From assembly GCF_014323725.1 (NCBI RefSeq), contig NZ_JABVED010000001.1:688938-752937 (forward strand): 64,000 bases of DNA, given 5' to 3'. The notes under the pieces are model-generated. The model was not told the origin of the DNA. It ran no database searches and was given only the letters and a program-made list of their open reading frames with translations. Origin of the DNA: Actinokineospora xionganensis (GTDB lineage Bacteria; Actinomycetota; Actinomycetes; Mycobacteriales; Pseudonocardiaceae). Positions 11,119 to 20,479 of the stretch are shown here, in pieces. Made by a program: the position numbers and the translations under genes. Positions within the stretch are counted from its first letter, which is position 1, and every line of letters starts with the position of its first letter.

Positions 11119-11146
11119 CTTGGGGCCCAACAGAACGGCCCCCAAG
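11119..11146. other. Hairpin upstream of the gene at 11188
   Basis: CTTGGGGCC pairs with GGCC(C)CCAAG across a nine-base loop with one bulged C. It lies 41 bases before the GTG start, so it would sit in the leader if transcription starts near the AT-rich repeat, as an attenuator or a terminator for the gene to the left. Confidence 0.35.
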
Positions 11147-11187
11147 CCTGGCTCCAGCCATCGCCCCTCGATCCGGAGAATCAATCC

Positions 11188-11793
11188 GTGCACAACCTGA
11201 CAACCTTCACCGACGACGAAAACTGGTCCGGCGGCTTCTACCAACTGGCCATCGAGGTCGGCGACCCCGACGACGACCGCCTCCATCGCACCCTGGAAAC
11301 GCTCTGGGTAGCGGCCCGCATCGAAGGCTGCTACGCCCACCGCGACAAGGAACCCGAGGACCAGCCCGAGCTGGCCCCCACGATCGCGGCGCTGACCGAG
11401 GCCGGTCGCCTTCGAGGCACGGTCCAACTCCCGGACGGCCGACGAATCGTCTGCGTATGTGCCGCGATCCGCGAGGTAGAAGGCGTGGATTGGCTGGTCT
11501 TCGACCTTCCCCTCGGCGCTCTGGGCCGCACCGATCGACGGATCGGCGGCTTCCCGTTCGGCCCGGATAGCGGCCCCAGCTCCCTCTCGTGGCGTCGCCC
11601 GATCGACGACTGGCTGGCCGACATCGGCCGCGAGATCTTCAAGCAGGTCGACTTCCACCTAGCCCTGATCGGTTTCGAGCAGTCCGGTGAGGCCTACGCA
11701 CGTGACCTCAACGGCGTCGCCCCCGAGGAGCGTTGGGCCGGATACCTACTCCCACACCAAGGAAATCTGCACTACATGCCAGCCAACCGCTGA
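11188..11793 (+). CDS. Uncharacterised acidic protein, 201 residues
   Basis: A soluble protein of 201 residues without signal or membrane segments, rich in Asp/Glu and Trp. It contains conserved-looking pieces such as VDWLVFDLPLGALG and DDWLADIGREIF. I recall similar actinomycete proteins of unknown function but can give no family name. The GTG start has GGAGA 11 bases upstream. It follows the 27-bp repeat and a hairpin and converges on the CitB-like response regulator gene, leaving only two bases between the stops. Confidence 0.7.
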   Translation: MHNLTTFTDDENWSGGFYQLAIEVGDPDDDRLHRTLETLWVAARIEGCYAHRDKEPEDQPELAPTIAALTEAGRLRGTVQLPDGRRIVCVCAAIREVEGVDWLVFDLPLGALGRTDRRIGGFPFGPDSGPSSLSWRRPIDDWLADIGREIFKQVDFHLALIGFEQSGEAYARDLNGVAPEERWAGYLLPHQGNLHYMPANR

Positions 11794-11795
11794 CC

Positions 11796-12467
11796 TCAAC
11801 CAGTCCATCGATACCGCCGCTCAGGTCGCCCGGTCCCCCCATACCGCAGCCGGACCTCGGCCCGCCCAGTATCGACAAAGTGCTCCAAATACCGCCGAGC
11901 ACTGACCCGAGACAACTGGGCCACCGCAGCACATTCAGCAGCCGACATGTCCTCCGACGAAGAAGCCCGCAACACCTGCTCGACCAACTCAGCCGTCTGA
12001 GCAGTCAACCCCTTCGGCAAGTTCGTAGACCCCCGAGGCCGAGACCCGAACACCTGGTCCACATCGGACTGCCCAGCCGTGGACAACGCCCCCAACTTCG
12101 TATGCAGGGAAGCGAAGTGCTGCAACTGGTCATACAAAGCCGGATACGTGAACGGCTTGATCAGATAATGCAGCACCCCACCCCGCATCGCCCCACGCAC
12201 CGTGTCCACATCGTTCGCGGCGCTGATCACGATCACGTCGGTGTCGTCGTGGCCCGCCCGCAGGTGACGGAGAACAGTGAGCCCGTCCATGTCCGGCAAA
12301 TAGATATCCAACAACACCAGATCCGGCCGCAGCTCCCGAACCAGCCGAAGCGCGTCCGCTCCCGTGTGCGCCACGCCGACGACCTCACAGCCCGGCGTCC
12401 GGGCGACATAGCCGCTGTGGACCTTCGCGACCATGAAGTCGTCGTCGACCACCAGGACCCGGATCAC
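11796..12467 (-). CDS. CitB/DcuR-type response regulator
   Basis: A 223-residue response regulator with an N-terminal receiver domain: acidic pair Asp8-Asp9, phosphoacceptor Asp54 in LVLLDIYLP and Lys104 in LIKPF. The C-terminal HTH (about 150-205, AAVAQLSRVSARRYLEHFVDTG) is of the CitB/DcuR class. It overlaps the upstream sensor kinase gene by four bases (GTGA), so the two form one operon. With the divergent tctCBA genes, the pair most likely senses a tricarboxylate or related acid and switches on the transporter (inference from context). Confidence 0.92.
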   Translation of the reverse strand: MIRVLVVDDDFMVAKVHSGYVARTPGCEVVGVAHTGADALRLVRELRPDLVLLDIYLPDMDGLTVLRHLRAGHDDTDVIVISAANDVDTVRGAMRGGVLHYLIKPFTYPALYDQLQHFASLHTKLGALSTAGQSDVDQVFGSRPRGSTNLPKGLTAQTAELVEQVLRASSSEDMSAAECAAVAQLSRVSARRYLEHFVDTGRAEVRLRYGGTGRPERRYRWTG

Positions 12468-14041
12468 GCGGGCACCTCCAACGGCAGCGTGGCTGTGAAC
12501 ACCGCTCCATCAGCGTTGTGCACCGAGACCGTGCCGTTCCGCCGGACGCAGGTCTGCCGGGTCAGCGCCAGGCCCAGGCCACGCTGCCCGCCCTCTTCCG
12601 CAGCCTTCGTGGTGAACCCGTGTCGGAAGACCTCCTCGACGATCTCCGGCGCAACCCCCGGCCCGGAGTCCCGCACCGTCACCGCCACCTCCGTCGACCC
12701 GTGCCGGATGTCGACCTCGATCCAGCCGGGGCCGTCGGACGGCTGCCCACGCAACGCGTCCAGGGCGTTGTCGACCAGGTTGCCCAGGACCGTCACCAGG
12801 TCGCCGGACAGGGCGTCGTCCACGTCCCCGAGTGTGCTCGACGGCGACAGGCGCAGCCCCACCCCCTGCTCCGCGGCCAGGCTGGCTTTCGCGATGAGCA
12901 GCGCGGCGACCGCGGAGTCGGCGATCCGGCCGCTGACCTCGGCGTGCCACTGGTCCTGGGTGGCACTGACCCGGTCGACGTAGTTGCGGACCTCGTCGTA
13001 CTCGCCGAGTTCGATCAGGCCTGCGATGGTGTGCAGCCGGTTGGTGAACTCGTGCGCCTGCGCCCGCAGGGTCTCGGTGATGTTGCGGTTCGCGTCGAGC
13101 TGGTCCTGCAGTTGGACGAGCTCGGTGCGGTCCCGGAGGGTGACCACGGCGCCGAGGGAACGGCCGTCGCGCGCGATCGGCATGCGGTTCATGACCAGCA
13201 CCTTGCCTCGCCGCAGGCCGATCTGGTCGGCGCCCGTCGCCCGGCCGGTGAGGACGTCGACGAGCCGGTCGTTGAGGTCCAGTTCGTCCACTGTGCACCC
13301 CACCGCGTCCGGGCGCAGGGAGAGCAGGCTGCGCGCCTGGTCGTTCACCAGCGTCACCCGGTGCTGCTGGTCGAGGCCGAGCACACCCTCCCGGATGCCG
13401 TGCAGCATCGCCTCGCGGTGCTCCACCAGCCCGGTGATCTCGTGCGGCTCCAGGCCGAGCGTCTGCCGCTTGACCCACCACGCCAGCCACAGCGACCCCG
13501 CCACCCCCAGGCCGGTCGCGATCCCGAGGAGCACCACCAGGTTGCCCGGCGAGTCGACCAGCGCCTGCCACAGGCTGGGCTGCTCCCGGCCCGCGACCAC
13601 GACGCCGATGATCCGGCCCTCCTTGGTGACCACCGGGACATGCGCGACGACCGACCCGTCGATCACCCCGACCCAGGACCGCCCGGAGGGGACCGTGCTG
13701 TCGCCGATCGGCAGCGGCAGCCCGTCCTGCCGCGGGTCCGACGAGGTCAGGACCACCAGGTCCGCCCGGGTGATCACCACCGAGTCGGCCCCGGACAACG
13801 CCCGCCCGGACTCGGCGAACGGCGCCAGCGTCTCGTGCCGGGCGGGGTCCTCCAAAGCCGAGCGCAGCCCCGGGTTGGCCGCGACGTCCTCGGCGACACC
13901 GAGCATCCGCCTGCCCTCGGTGTCGCGGAAGGACGCCGACGCCTGGGCGATGCTCACCGCGGCCACCGCCACCAGCAGAACCAGCACGATCCCGAGCTGC
14001 AGCACGAGGAGCTGACGGGCGAGCGAGCCCTTCTTGCCCAT
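12464..14041 (-). CDS. CitA/DcuS-type sensor histidine kinase
   Basis: A 525-residue membrane kinase. Two membrane spans (about 13-33 and 168-190) bracket an extracellular sensing domain of the CitA/DcuS PAS-like fold. A cytosolic PAS follows (about 210-310), then an H-box with His330 in AQAHEFTNRLHT. The ATPase domain shows the N-box LGNLVDNALDAL, the G1 box DSGPGV and GLGLAL. It autophosphorylates and passes phosphate to the overlapping response regulator. It is divergent from tctC by 162 bases, which fits control of tricarboxylate uptake. Confidence 0.93.
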   Translation of the reverse strand: MGKKGSLARQLLVLQLGIVLVLLVAVAAVSIAQASASFRDTEGRRMLGVAEDVAANPGLRSALEDPARHETLAPFAESGRALSGADSVVITRADLVVLTSSDPRQDGLPLPIGDSTVPSGRSWVGVIDGSVVAHVPVVTKEGRIIGVVVAGREQPSLWQALVDSPGNLVVLLGIATGLGVAGSLWLAWWVKRQTLGLEPHEITGLVEHREAMLHGIREGVLGLDQQHRVTLVNDQARSLLSLRPDAVGCTVDELDLNDRLVDVLTGRATGADQIGLRRGKVLVMNRMPIARDGRSLGAVVTLRDRTELVQLQDQLDANRNITETLRAQAHEFTNRLHTIAGLIELGEYDEVRNYVDRVSATQDQWHAEVSGRIADSAVAALLIAKASLAAEQGVGLRLSPSSTLGDVDDALSGDLVTVLGNLVDNALDALRGQPSDGPGWIEVDIRHGSTEVAVTVRDSGPGVAPEIVEEVFRHGFTTKAAEEGGQRGLGLALTRQTCVRRNGTVSVHNADGAVFTATLPLEVPA

Positions 14042-14203
14042 GCGTCACCTCCGGCCACGTCGACGGGCCTTGAGTGTGGCCCCCGATACGCGCGCGTGCA
14101 CGTGAACACAACGACCACAAGGATCTATGCGGCCGCAATGCAGACGTAACCGCCGCGACACCGCACGATTCGGGGCACTTGGCGAAGAGAGGCAGGGATC
14201 ACA

Positions 14204-15205
14204 ATGAGGCTGCGAAAGCTGCTCCCACTGGCCGCGGCACTGATCGTCGCGGCGACCGGGACCGCGTGCACCCAGGCGGGCGGCACCTCCGGCGGGCAGT
14301 CCGGCGGACAGAACAGAGTCACCGGGTTCCGCGTCATGGTGCCCAACACCCCCGGCGGCGGGTACGACGTCACCGCCCGCACCTCGGCCAAGGCCATGGA
14401 GGAGGCAGGCCTGGCCCGCAACGTCGAGGTGTTCAACCTGCCTGGCGCGGGCGGCACCGTCGGCCTCGGCAGGCTGGTCGGCGAGAAGGGCAACGGCAAG
14501 CTGGCCATGCAGATGGGCCTCGGTGTCGTCGGCAGCGTCTACACGAACAAGTCCCCCTCGACGCTGCAGGACACCACGCCGATCGCCCGGCTGATCGAGG
14601 AGCCCGACATCATCGTGGTGTCGAAGAACTCGAAGTACACCGACATCAAGCAGCTGATCGAGGCCTGGAAGGCCGAACCCGGCGCGGTGCCGGTCGGCGG
14701 CGGCTCCTCCCCCGGCGGCCCGGACCACCTCGCGCCGATGCTGGTCGCCGACGCGATCGGACTGGAGCCGAAGAAGGTCAACTACGTGCCGTTCGACGGC
14801 GGCGGCGAGCTGCTGGCCTCCGTGCTGGGCAACAAGGTCGCCTTCGGTGTCTCCGGTGTCGGCGAGTACATGGACCAGATCAAGGCAGGCGAACTGCGGG
14901 TCCTCGCGGTCACCAGCAAGGACCGGGTGCCCGGTGTGGACGCGCCGACGCTGAAGGAGTCCGGTGTGGACGTCGAGTTCACCAACTGGCGCGGCGTGGT
15001 GGCCCCTCCCGGCATCAGCGACGCGGACAAGCAGGCCATGATCGACCTCTACACCAAGCTGCACGCCTCGGAGCAGTGGAAGCAGGCGCTGGCGAAGAAC
15101 GGCTGGCACGACGCCTTCTCCACCGGCGACGAGTTCGCCTCCTTCCTGCAGAAGGAGAACGACAGGGTCGGCGGCGTGCTCAAGGCGCTCGGGCTGACGG
15201 CGTGA
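14204..15205 (+). CDS. tctC: Tripartite tricarboxylate transporter substrate-binding protein TctC
   Basis: A 333-residue extracytoplasmic binding protein of the TctC/BugD family. The N-terminus is a signal peptide ending ATGTACTQ, probably a lipoprotein site with Cys23-24 region, though the lipobox is not classical. The body shows the family signatures VMVPNTPGGGYDVTAR near residue 50 and PGAGGTVGL near 90. It captures citrate or a similar carboxylate and hands it to TctAB. It is the first gene of tctCBA, divergent from the CitAB-like pair that probably induces it. Confidence 0.92.
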   Translation: MRLRKLLPLAAALIVAATGTACTQAGGTSGGQSGGQNRVTGFRVMVPNTPGGGYDVTARTSAKAMEEAGLARNVEVFNLPGAGGTVGLGRLVGEKGNGKLAMQMGLGVVGSVYTNKSPSTLQDTTPIARLIEEPDIIVVSKNSKYTDIKQLIEAWKAEPGAVPVGGGSSPGGPDHLAPMLVADAIGLEPKKVNYVPFDGGGELLASVLGNKVAFGVSGVGEYMDQIKAGELRVLAVTSKDRVPGVDAPTLKESGVDVEFTNWRGVVAPPGISDADKQAMIDLYTKLHASEQWKQALAKNGWHDAFSTGDEFASFLQKENDRVGGVLKALGLTA

Positions 15206-15762
15206 ACACCATGACCGAACACGAGACCGGGTCGGCCGCCCCCGCGGCGGCCGACCCGGCCCCGGCAGGCGCCCGGCAGTGGCTGCGGGAGCACTCGGAG
15301 CTCGGGGTCGCGGTCGTGCTGCTCGCCCTGGGCGGGCTGGTGGTCGTCGACGCGCTGTCGATGTCCACGTCGTTCGCCCAGCGCGGTCCGGTCGGGCCGC
15401 GGGTGGTCCCGCTGGCCGTCGGCGGCCTGCTGATCGCCATCGCGGTCGCGCTGACCGTGGACGTGCTGCGCGGCGGCAAGGGTGAGGCCGAGGGCGGTGA
15501 GGACGTCGACCTGACGATCCCGCCGGAGTGGCGCACGGTGCTGCTGCTGGCGGCGTCCTTCATCGCCAACATCGCGCTGATCGACCTGGTCGGCTTCCCG
15601 ATCTCGGGCGCCATCCTGTTCTGGGGCTCGGCGTACGCGCTGGGCAGCAGGCACTGGGTCCGCGACCCGGTGATCGCGGTGGTGCTGTCGGTCTCGGCGT
15701 ACCTGCTGTTCCAGAAGCTGCTTGGCGTGCCGCTGCCCGGCGGTCCGCTCGAAGGGATCTGA
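15202..15762 (+). CDS. tctB: Tripartite tricarboxylate transporter small subunit TctB
   Basis: A 186-residue membrane protein with four hydrophobic helices (about 34-52, 66-86, 115-140 and 150-172) and a charged linker, the normal plan of TctB, which partners the large permease TctA. The GTG at 15202 overlaps the tctC stop by four bases; an ATG at 15211 is an alternative start. It is followed by tctA after one base, so the three genes form one transcript. Confidence 0.9.
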   Translation: MNTMTEHETGSAAPAAADPAPAGARQWLREHSELGVAVVLLALGGLVVVDALSMSTSFAQRGPVGPRVVPLAVGGLLIAIAVALTVDVLRGGKGEAEGGEDVDLTIPPEWRTVLLLAASFIANIALIDLVGFPISGAILFWGSAYALGSRHWVRDPVIAVVLSVSAYLLFQKLLGVPLPGGPLEGI

Positions 15763-15763
15763 G

Positions 15764-17272
15764 ATGGACACCCTGTCCAACCTGATCGAGGGGTTCGCGA
15801 CCGCGCTGACCCCGACCCACCTGCTCCTGGCCGCGCTCGGGGTGCTGCTCGGCACCGCGATCGGCGTGCTGCCGGGAATCGGCCCGGCGATGGCGGTGGC
15901 GCTGCTGCTGCCGCTGACCTACAGCATGGAGCCGACCGGCGCGTTCATCATGTTCGCGGGCATCTACTACGGCGGCATGTTCGGCGGCTCGACCACGTCG
16001 ATCCTCCTGAACACCCCAGGGGAAACCGCGGCGGTGGTGACGGCGATAGAAGGCCATCCCATGGCCCGCAAGGGCCGCGGGTCCCAGGCGCTCGCCGCCG
16101 CGGCGATCGGCCACTTCGTCGGCGGCATCATCGGCACCACGCTGCTGGTGCTGCTGGCCCCGATGGTGGCGAAGATGGCGGTCAACATCGGCGCGCCGGA
16201 CTTCTTCGCGATCATGCTGCTGGCGTTCATCGCGGTGACGTCGGTGCTCGGATCGTCGCGGATCCGCGGTTTCGCGTCGCTGGCGATCGGTCTGGCCATC
16301 GGTCTGGTCGGACTCGACCCGATGACCGGCCAGGCCCGGCTGACGTTCGGCTCGCTGCACCTGGCCGACGGCATCGACGTGGTGGTCGTCGCAGTAGGAC
16401 TCTTCGCCGTCGGCGAGGCCCTCTGGGTGGCCGCGCACCTGCGGCGCACCACCGGAAAACCCATCCCGGTGGGCCGCGCCTGGCTCAGCCGCGCGGACCT
16501 GTCCCGGTCGTGGCGGCCCTGGCTGCGCGGCCCGGTCATCGGGTTCCCGTTCGGCGCGGTCCCGGCGGGTGGCGCGGAGATCCCGACGTTCCTGTCCTAT
16601 GTGACCGAGAAGCGCCTTTCCAAGCACCGCGCCGAATTCGGCCACGGCGCGATCGAGGGCGTCGCCGGTCCGGAGTCGACCGCCAGCGCGTCGGCGGCGG
16701 GCACCCTCACGGCGATGCTGACGCTGGGCCTGCCGACCACGGCCACCGCGGCGGTGATGCTGGCCGCGTTCCAGCAGTACGGCATCCAGCCCGGCCCGCT
16801 GCTGTTCCAGCGCGAGTCGCAGCTGGTGTGGGCGCTCATCGCGAGCCTGTTCGTCGGGACCGTGCTGCTGCTGGTGCTGAACCTGCCGATGGCTCCACTG
16901 TGGTCCAAACTCCTGCGCATCCCACGCGCCTACCTGTACGCGGGCATCCTGTTCTTCGCCAGCGTCGGCGCCTACGCCGTCAGTGGCGACGTGTTGGACC
17001 TGGTGCTGCTGTTGGTGATCGGCCTGCTGGGCTTCATGATGCGACGGTTCGGCCTGCCGGTGCTGCCCGCCATCATCGGCGTCATCCTCGGCCCGAACGC
17101 CGAGCAACAACTCCGGCGCGCCCTGCAGATCAGCGACGGTAACCTGAGTGGCCTGGTGAACACCACTTTCTCGGTCACGGTCTACGCCATCATCGCAGTG
17201 ATCCTGCTCTGGCCGCTGATCGGCAAAGCCATCACCCGCACCCGCACGCGAACCCCCGAAAGTGTCCGTTAG
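15764..17272 (+). CDS. tctA: Tripartite tricarboxylate transporter permease TctA
   Basis: A 502-residue permease with about twelve membrane helices. Family signatures are present: the first [17 protein letters not shown] motif (about residues 38-55) and [18 protein letters not shown] (about 72-90), plus the paired second-half region [16 protein letters not shown]. It moves carboxylates using the ion gradient with TctB and TctC. The ATG at 15764 lies one base after the tctB stop. It ends the operon; the next gene begins 120 bases further with its own leader. Confidence 0.95.
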   Translation: MDTLSNLIEGFATALTPTHLLLAALGVLLGTAIGVLPGIGPAMAVALLLPLTYSMEPTGAFIMFAGIYYGGMFGGSTTSILLNTPGETAAVVTAIEGHPMARKGRGSQALAAAAIGHFVGGIIGTTLLVLLAPMVAKMAVNIGAPDFFAIMLLAFIAVTSVLGSSRIRGFASLAIGLAIGLVGLDPMTGQARLTFGSLHLADGIDVVVVAVGLFAVGEALWVAAHLRRTTGKPIPVGRAWLSRADLSRSWRPWLRGPVIGFPFGAVPAGGAEIPTFLSYVTEKRLSKHRAEFGHGAIEGVAGPESTASASAAGTLTAMLTLGLPTTATAAVMLAAFQQYGIQPGPLLFQRESQLVWALIASLFVGTVLLLVLNLPMAPLWSKLLRIPRAYLYAGILFFASVGAYAVSGDVLDLVLLLVIGLLGFMMRRFGLPVLPAIIGVILGPNAEQQLRRALQISDGNLSGLVNTTFSVTVYAIIAVILLWPLIGKAITRTRTRTPESVR

Positions 17273-17392
17273 ACAACCCTCAGCGGTGGTAGCCGTCTCT
17301 AACTCTGGAGCGCTCAGGCGTGAACGGTCCGTAACGGGGTGGTCCGAATGGGCGATGGATTCACCAGAGGCTGTTACAGCTGGAGGGTCATC

Positions 17393-18100
17393 ATGCGCGT
17401 GCGAAACATTCTCACGACAGTGGTGCTGAGCGGCGCGCTCGTCGGCGGGCCAGGGTTGGCCATGGCCTGGGCCGAGCAGCCGGAAGACAGACCCGGCAAC
17501 ACCGGGCGGGGTCAGTCCGGCCAGGTCCACGGCAAACCCGCCCCGGCGGACACCACCGTGCCACAGCCACCGTCCAATGCGGACTTCACCGACCACGGCG
17601 CCGACACCCACGGCCCGTATGACTCCACTCGGGATGGTTCGCCCTCGGGTAACGGCAACGGCGGCGGCGAAGCCGTCGGCAAGCCGTGCGCGGGCTGTGT
17701 CGGCAAGGCCGACAACAAGAACCCGAAGGGTCAGCTCCCCGGCCCGCAGGACGGCAACAAGGGCTATGAGTGCGACGGCAACAAGGGCATCGGCCGCAGC
17801 AACCCGGCGCACACCGGGTGCAAGTCGACCACCACCACCACGCCGCCGCCGCCGACCACGACCACGACCACCACGACGTCGACCACCACGGTGACCAAAC
17901 CTGGCGCGTCGACCGTCCCGGCGCCTCAGCCTGGCATCAACCCGGCGGCGGGCTCCGCGGCAGCGGCAGGCGCGGCGGCCGACACCACGGCCCTCGCGGA
18001 CACCGGTGTGAACCTCGGCGTCCCGGTGGGCGCGGGTCTTCTCCTGCTGGGCGCCGGAACCGGCCTCATCCTGGTGGGCAGGCGCAGGCCTGCCGACTGA
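17393..18100 (+). CDS. LAXTG-type cell-wall anchored surface protein
   Basis: A 235-residue surface protein. It has a signal peptide (residues 1-27), a Gly/Asn/Pro-rich middle with a Cys-containing block (KPCAGC, NKGYECDGNKG, NPAHTGC), a Thr/Pro-rich spacer and a C-terminal sorting signal: LADTG, a hydrophobic helix and GRRRP. LAXTG is the motif recognised by class E sortases of high-GC Gram-positives, so the protein is probably linked to the peptidoglycan. The start at 17393 is set by a GGAGGG site ending seven bases upstream. Its role is unknown; no sortase gene is in view. Confidence 0.82.
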   Translation: MRVRNILTTVVLSGALVGGPGLAMAWAEQPEDRPGNTGRGQSGQVHGKPAPADTTVPQPPSNADFTDHGADTHGPYDSTRDGSPSGNGNGGGEAVGKPCAGCVGKADNKNPKGQLPGPQDGNKGYECDGNKGIGRSNPAHTGCKSTTTTTPPPPTTTTTTTTSTTTVTKPGASTVPAPQPGINPAAGSAAAAGAAADTTALADTGVNLGVPVGAGLLLLGAGTGLILVGRRRPAD

Positions 18101-18125
18101 CGTCCGTTCTCTCCGCCGAAGGACA

Positions 18126-18156
18126 CGCGACCGGATGGGCACACCATCCGGTCGCG
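18126..18156. terminator. Bidirectional terminator hairpin
   Basis: A perfect 13-base stem, CGCGACCGGATGG with CCATCCGGTCGCG, closes a five-base loop and is followed by TTCTCGTT. It sits between the convergent surface-protein and antiporter genes and probably ends both transcripts. Confidence 0.75.
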
Positions 18157-18165
18157 TTCTCGTTG

Positions 18166-19314
18166 TCACCGCTGGACAACCGCCCGGGCTGTCCCCGCCC
18201 ACCGGGCGATCAGCGGCCCAGTCGTGGCCAGTATCAACACATACGCGGTCACCAGGGGGCCGAGCACCGCGTGCCCGGCGCCCACCAACCCGATGATCAC
18301 GATCGAGAACTCGCCACGCGCGATGAGCGCTGTCCCGGCACGCAGCTTGCCCCGCCTGCCCGCACCGTCACGACCGGCCGCCAACCAGCCCGTGGCGATC
18401 TTCGTGACCACCCCGACCGCGGCGAGCGCGAAAGCGGCGGGCAGCACCGGGACCAGCTCGACCGGGCTGACAGCGAGTCCGATGGCCAGGAAGAACGCGG
18501 CGGCGAACAAGTCGCGCAGCGGGGCCAACACCGCACGGGCGCGGTCGGCCGCCGCGCCCGTGAGCGTCAGGCCGACCAGGAAGGCCCCCACCGCGGCCGA
18601 GGCGTCGACGAACTCCGCCAAGGCGGCCACCACCAGGGTGGTCCCGAGCACCCGCAGCATCAGCTGCTCGTCGTCGGGGTGGGCGAGGAACCGGTTGATG
18701 TGGTGGCTCCAGCGGTGCGACACGACGAACGCGGCCGCCACCGCGGTGAGCGCGACGACGACACCGATGACCGCCTCCCACCACTCGCCCCCGGAGGCGA
18801 GCACCGCGAGCACCGGCAGGTAGGCGGCCATCGCGAAGTCCTCCAGGACGAGGATCGACAGCACCGCGGGCGTCTCCCGGTTGCCCAGCCTGCGCAAGTC
18901 GCTCAGCAGGCGCGCGACGATGCCCGACGACGAGATCCAGGTGGCCCCGGCCAAGGCGAGGATCCCGATGCCGTCCAGCCCGAGCAGCCACCCCGCGACC
19001 GCACCGGGCGCCGCGTTCACCACCATGTCGAACAGTGCCGACGGCACGTGCCTGCGCACGCTGTGGGCGAACTCCGCGGTGGAGAACTCAAGTCCCAGGG
19101 TCAACAGCAGCAGGACGACCCCGATGGCCGCGCCTGCCTCGACGAACTGGGCGGCCGCGGGCACCGGGGCGAACCCGCCCTCGCCCAGGGCGAGCCCGGC
19201 GAGCAGGTACAGCGGGATCGGCGGCACCCCGAACCGCCGGGCCAGCGTCCCCAGTCCACTCAGGACCAACAGGATGACGCCCAGTTCCAGCAGCAGCGCC
19301 AGTGAGGTGTGCAT
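18166..19314 (-). CDS. CPA2-family cation:proton antiporter (KefB/KhtU-like)
   Basis: A 382-residue membrane protein with about twelve hydrophobic helices and no TrkA-N domain at its end. The features ATWISSSGIVARLL and ASAAVGAFLVGLTLTG are typical of the CPA2 Na+/K+:H+ exchanger family. It most likely exports K+ or Na+ in exchange for protons. The gene before it in the same direction encodes a separate TrkA-C-type regulatory protein, five bases away, so the two resemble KhtU/KhtT-type two-gene antiporters. Confidence 0.88.
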   Translation of the reverse strand: MHTSLALLLELGVILLVLSGLGTLARRFGVPPIPLYLLAGLALGEGGFAPVPAAAQFVEAGAAIGVVLLLLTLGLEFSTAEFAHSVRRHVPSALFDMVVNAAPGAVAGWLLGLDGIGILALAGATWISSSGIVARLLSDLRRLGNRETPAVLSILVLEDFAMAAYLPVLAVLASGGEWWEAVIGVVVALTAVAAAFVVSHRWSHHINRFLAHPDDEQLMLRVLGTTLVVAALAEFVDASAAVGAFLVGLTLTGAAADRARAVLAPLRDLFAAAFFLAIGLAVSPVELVPVLPAAFALAAVGVVTKIATGWLAAGRDGAGRRGKLRAGTALIARGEFSIVIIGLVGAGHAVLGPLVTAYVLILATTGPLIARWAGTARAVVQR

Positions 19315-19319
19315 CCGGC

Positions 19320-19799
19320 TCAGCCCCGGAAGATCTCGCGCACCGCCGCGATGCCCTCATGGGTCCCGATCACCACGAGCACGTCGTCGGCCTGGATGAC
19401 CTCCGCGGGCGACGGCGACGCGATAACGGTCTCGCCGCGCACGATCGCCACGATCGACGCCCCGGTCCGGGTGCGCGCGCGGCTCTGCCCGAGCGATCCG
19501 CCCGCGAACGGCGAGCCTGCGGGCACCGCGATCTGGCCCGCGCTCAGTCCCGGCACCTCCCGGGTGAGGTCGGCGAACCGCTCGGCGATGCGGGGCGCCC
19601 CCAGGATCTCGGCGACGGCGTCGGCCTCCTGCGCGGTCAGCCGGAACAGTGGCCTGCCCTCATCCGGATCGCTCCTGGGGTAGTCGACCAGCTCGAAGTC
19701 GCCGGTGCGGCGGGCCACGATGCCGATCCGCTGGCCGTCGGCGTTGGTGAACTCGTAGCGCAGGCCGACCCCGGGCAGGAGAACCTCGTTCACGTCCAT
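19320..19799 (-). CDS. TrkA-C domain regulator of the antiporter
   Basis: A 159-residue cytosolic protein. Its C-terminal half (about 75-158) is a TrkA-C (RCK-C) ligand-binding domain, ending IQADDVLVVIGTHEGIAAVREIF, as in KhtT-like subunits that gate potassium/proton antiporters. The N-terminal part MDVNEVLLPGVGLRYEF matches the start of the same family. The ATG at 19799 is chosen over a much longer frame because the conserved part starts there. It is the first gene of a two-gene operon with the antiporter. Confidence 0.85.
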   Translation of the reverse strand: MDVNEVLLPGVGLRYEFTNADGQRIGIVARRTGDFELVDYPRSDPDEGRPLFRLTAQEADAVAEILGAPRIAERFADLTREVPGLSAGQIAVPAGSPFAGGSLGQSRARTRTGASIVAIVRGETVIASPSPAEVIQADDVLVVIGTHEGIAAVREIFRG

Positions 19800-19934
19800 C
19801 CACCCATGATGGCGGGAAAGATCGGCGACAACGAGTGGTCGCTGCCCGATGGGGCGGAAGTTGACCGTGGGGAGGTGTTTGTCGGTCCAGTTTGGGTACT
19901 CCGTGTGCACGATCCACACACGAAGGGGTACGCC

Positions 19935-20393
19935 ATGGCACACCCACTACCTCAACAGACCACCCGAACGCCGGTGCAGCTGGCCGCTATGGCGGTCGCC
20001 GCCGTCTTCCTCGTTGTCGGTATCGCCGGGTTCATCCCCGGTCTGACCACCGAATACGACGGGATGACCTTCGCCGGACACGAGTCCACAGCGATGCTGC
20101 TGGGCGTGTTCAAGGTGTCGATCCTGCACAACATCGTCCACCTGCTCTTCGGCGCCGTCGGTCTGGCGATGGCGCGGACCGCGGCAGGCGCCGCGGCCTT
20201 CCTGGTCGGTGGCGGTGTGATCTACCTGGTGCTGTGGATCTACGGCCTGGTCATCGACCACAGCAGTGCCGCCAACTTCGTCCCGGTCAACACCGCGGAC
20301 AACTGGCTGCACCTGTTGCTCGGTTTGGGGATGCTCGCTCTCGGACTCGCGCTCGGCAAGCGCCGGGCCACCGTCTCCGACGCCAAGATCTGA
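19935..20393 (+). CDS. DUF4383 membrane protein
   Basis: A 152-residue protein with four membrane helices (about 15-37, 58-80, 85-105 and 122-142). The LHNIVHLLFGAVGLAMAR and DNWLHLLLGLGMLALGL motifs are typical of the DUF4383 family. The function is unknown. GAAGGGG precedes the ATG at 19935 by eight bases. It stands alone, with its transcript ended by the strong hairpin at 20405-20467. A second DUF4383-like gene is at 41383. Confidence 0.85.
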   Translation: MAHPLPQQTTRTPVQLAAMAVAAVFLVVGIAGFIPGLTTEYDGMTFAGHESTAMLLGVFKVSILHNIVHLLFGAVGLAMARTAAGAAAFLVGGGVIYLVLWIYGLVIDHSSAANFVPVNTADNWLHLLLGLGMLALGLALGKRRATVSDAKI

Positions 20394-20404
20394 AAGATCC
20401 GACC

Positions 20405-20467
20405 CGACCGACCCGCACGGCGAAGAGGCCCTGGACACCATGTCCAAGGCCTCTTCCCGGGTCGGTC
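20405..20467. terminator. Strong bidirectional terminator
   Basis: An inner stem GAAGAGGCC(C)TGGAC with GTCCA(A)GGCCTCTTC closes a four-to-five-base loop (20422-20456), and an outer GACCGACCCG/CGGGTCGGTC stem continues it. It lies between the convergent DUF4383 and DUF4235 genes. Confidence 0.8.
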
Positions 20468-20479
20468 AGTCGTCGTCGG

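Noticed and set aside
15560..18202. 880-codon open frame on the minus strand
   Set aside because: It runs antisense through tctB, tctA and the LAXTG gene, has low-complexity Arg/His/Gln composition and matches no family; it is a GC-driven shadow frame.
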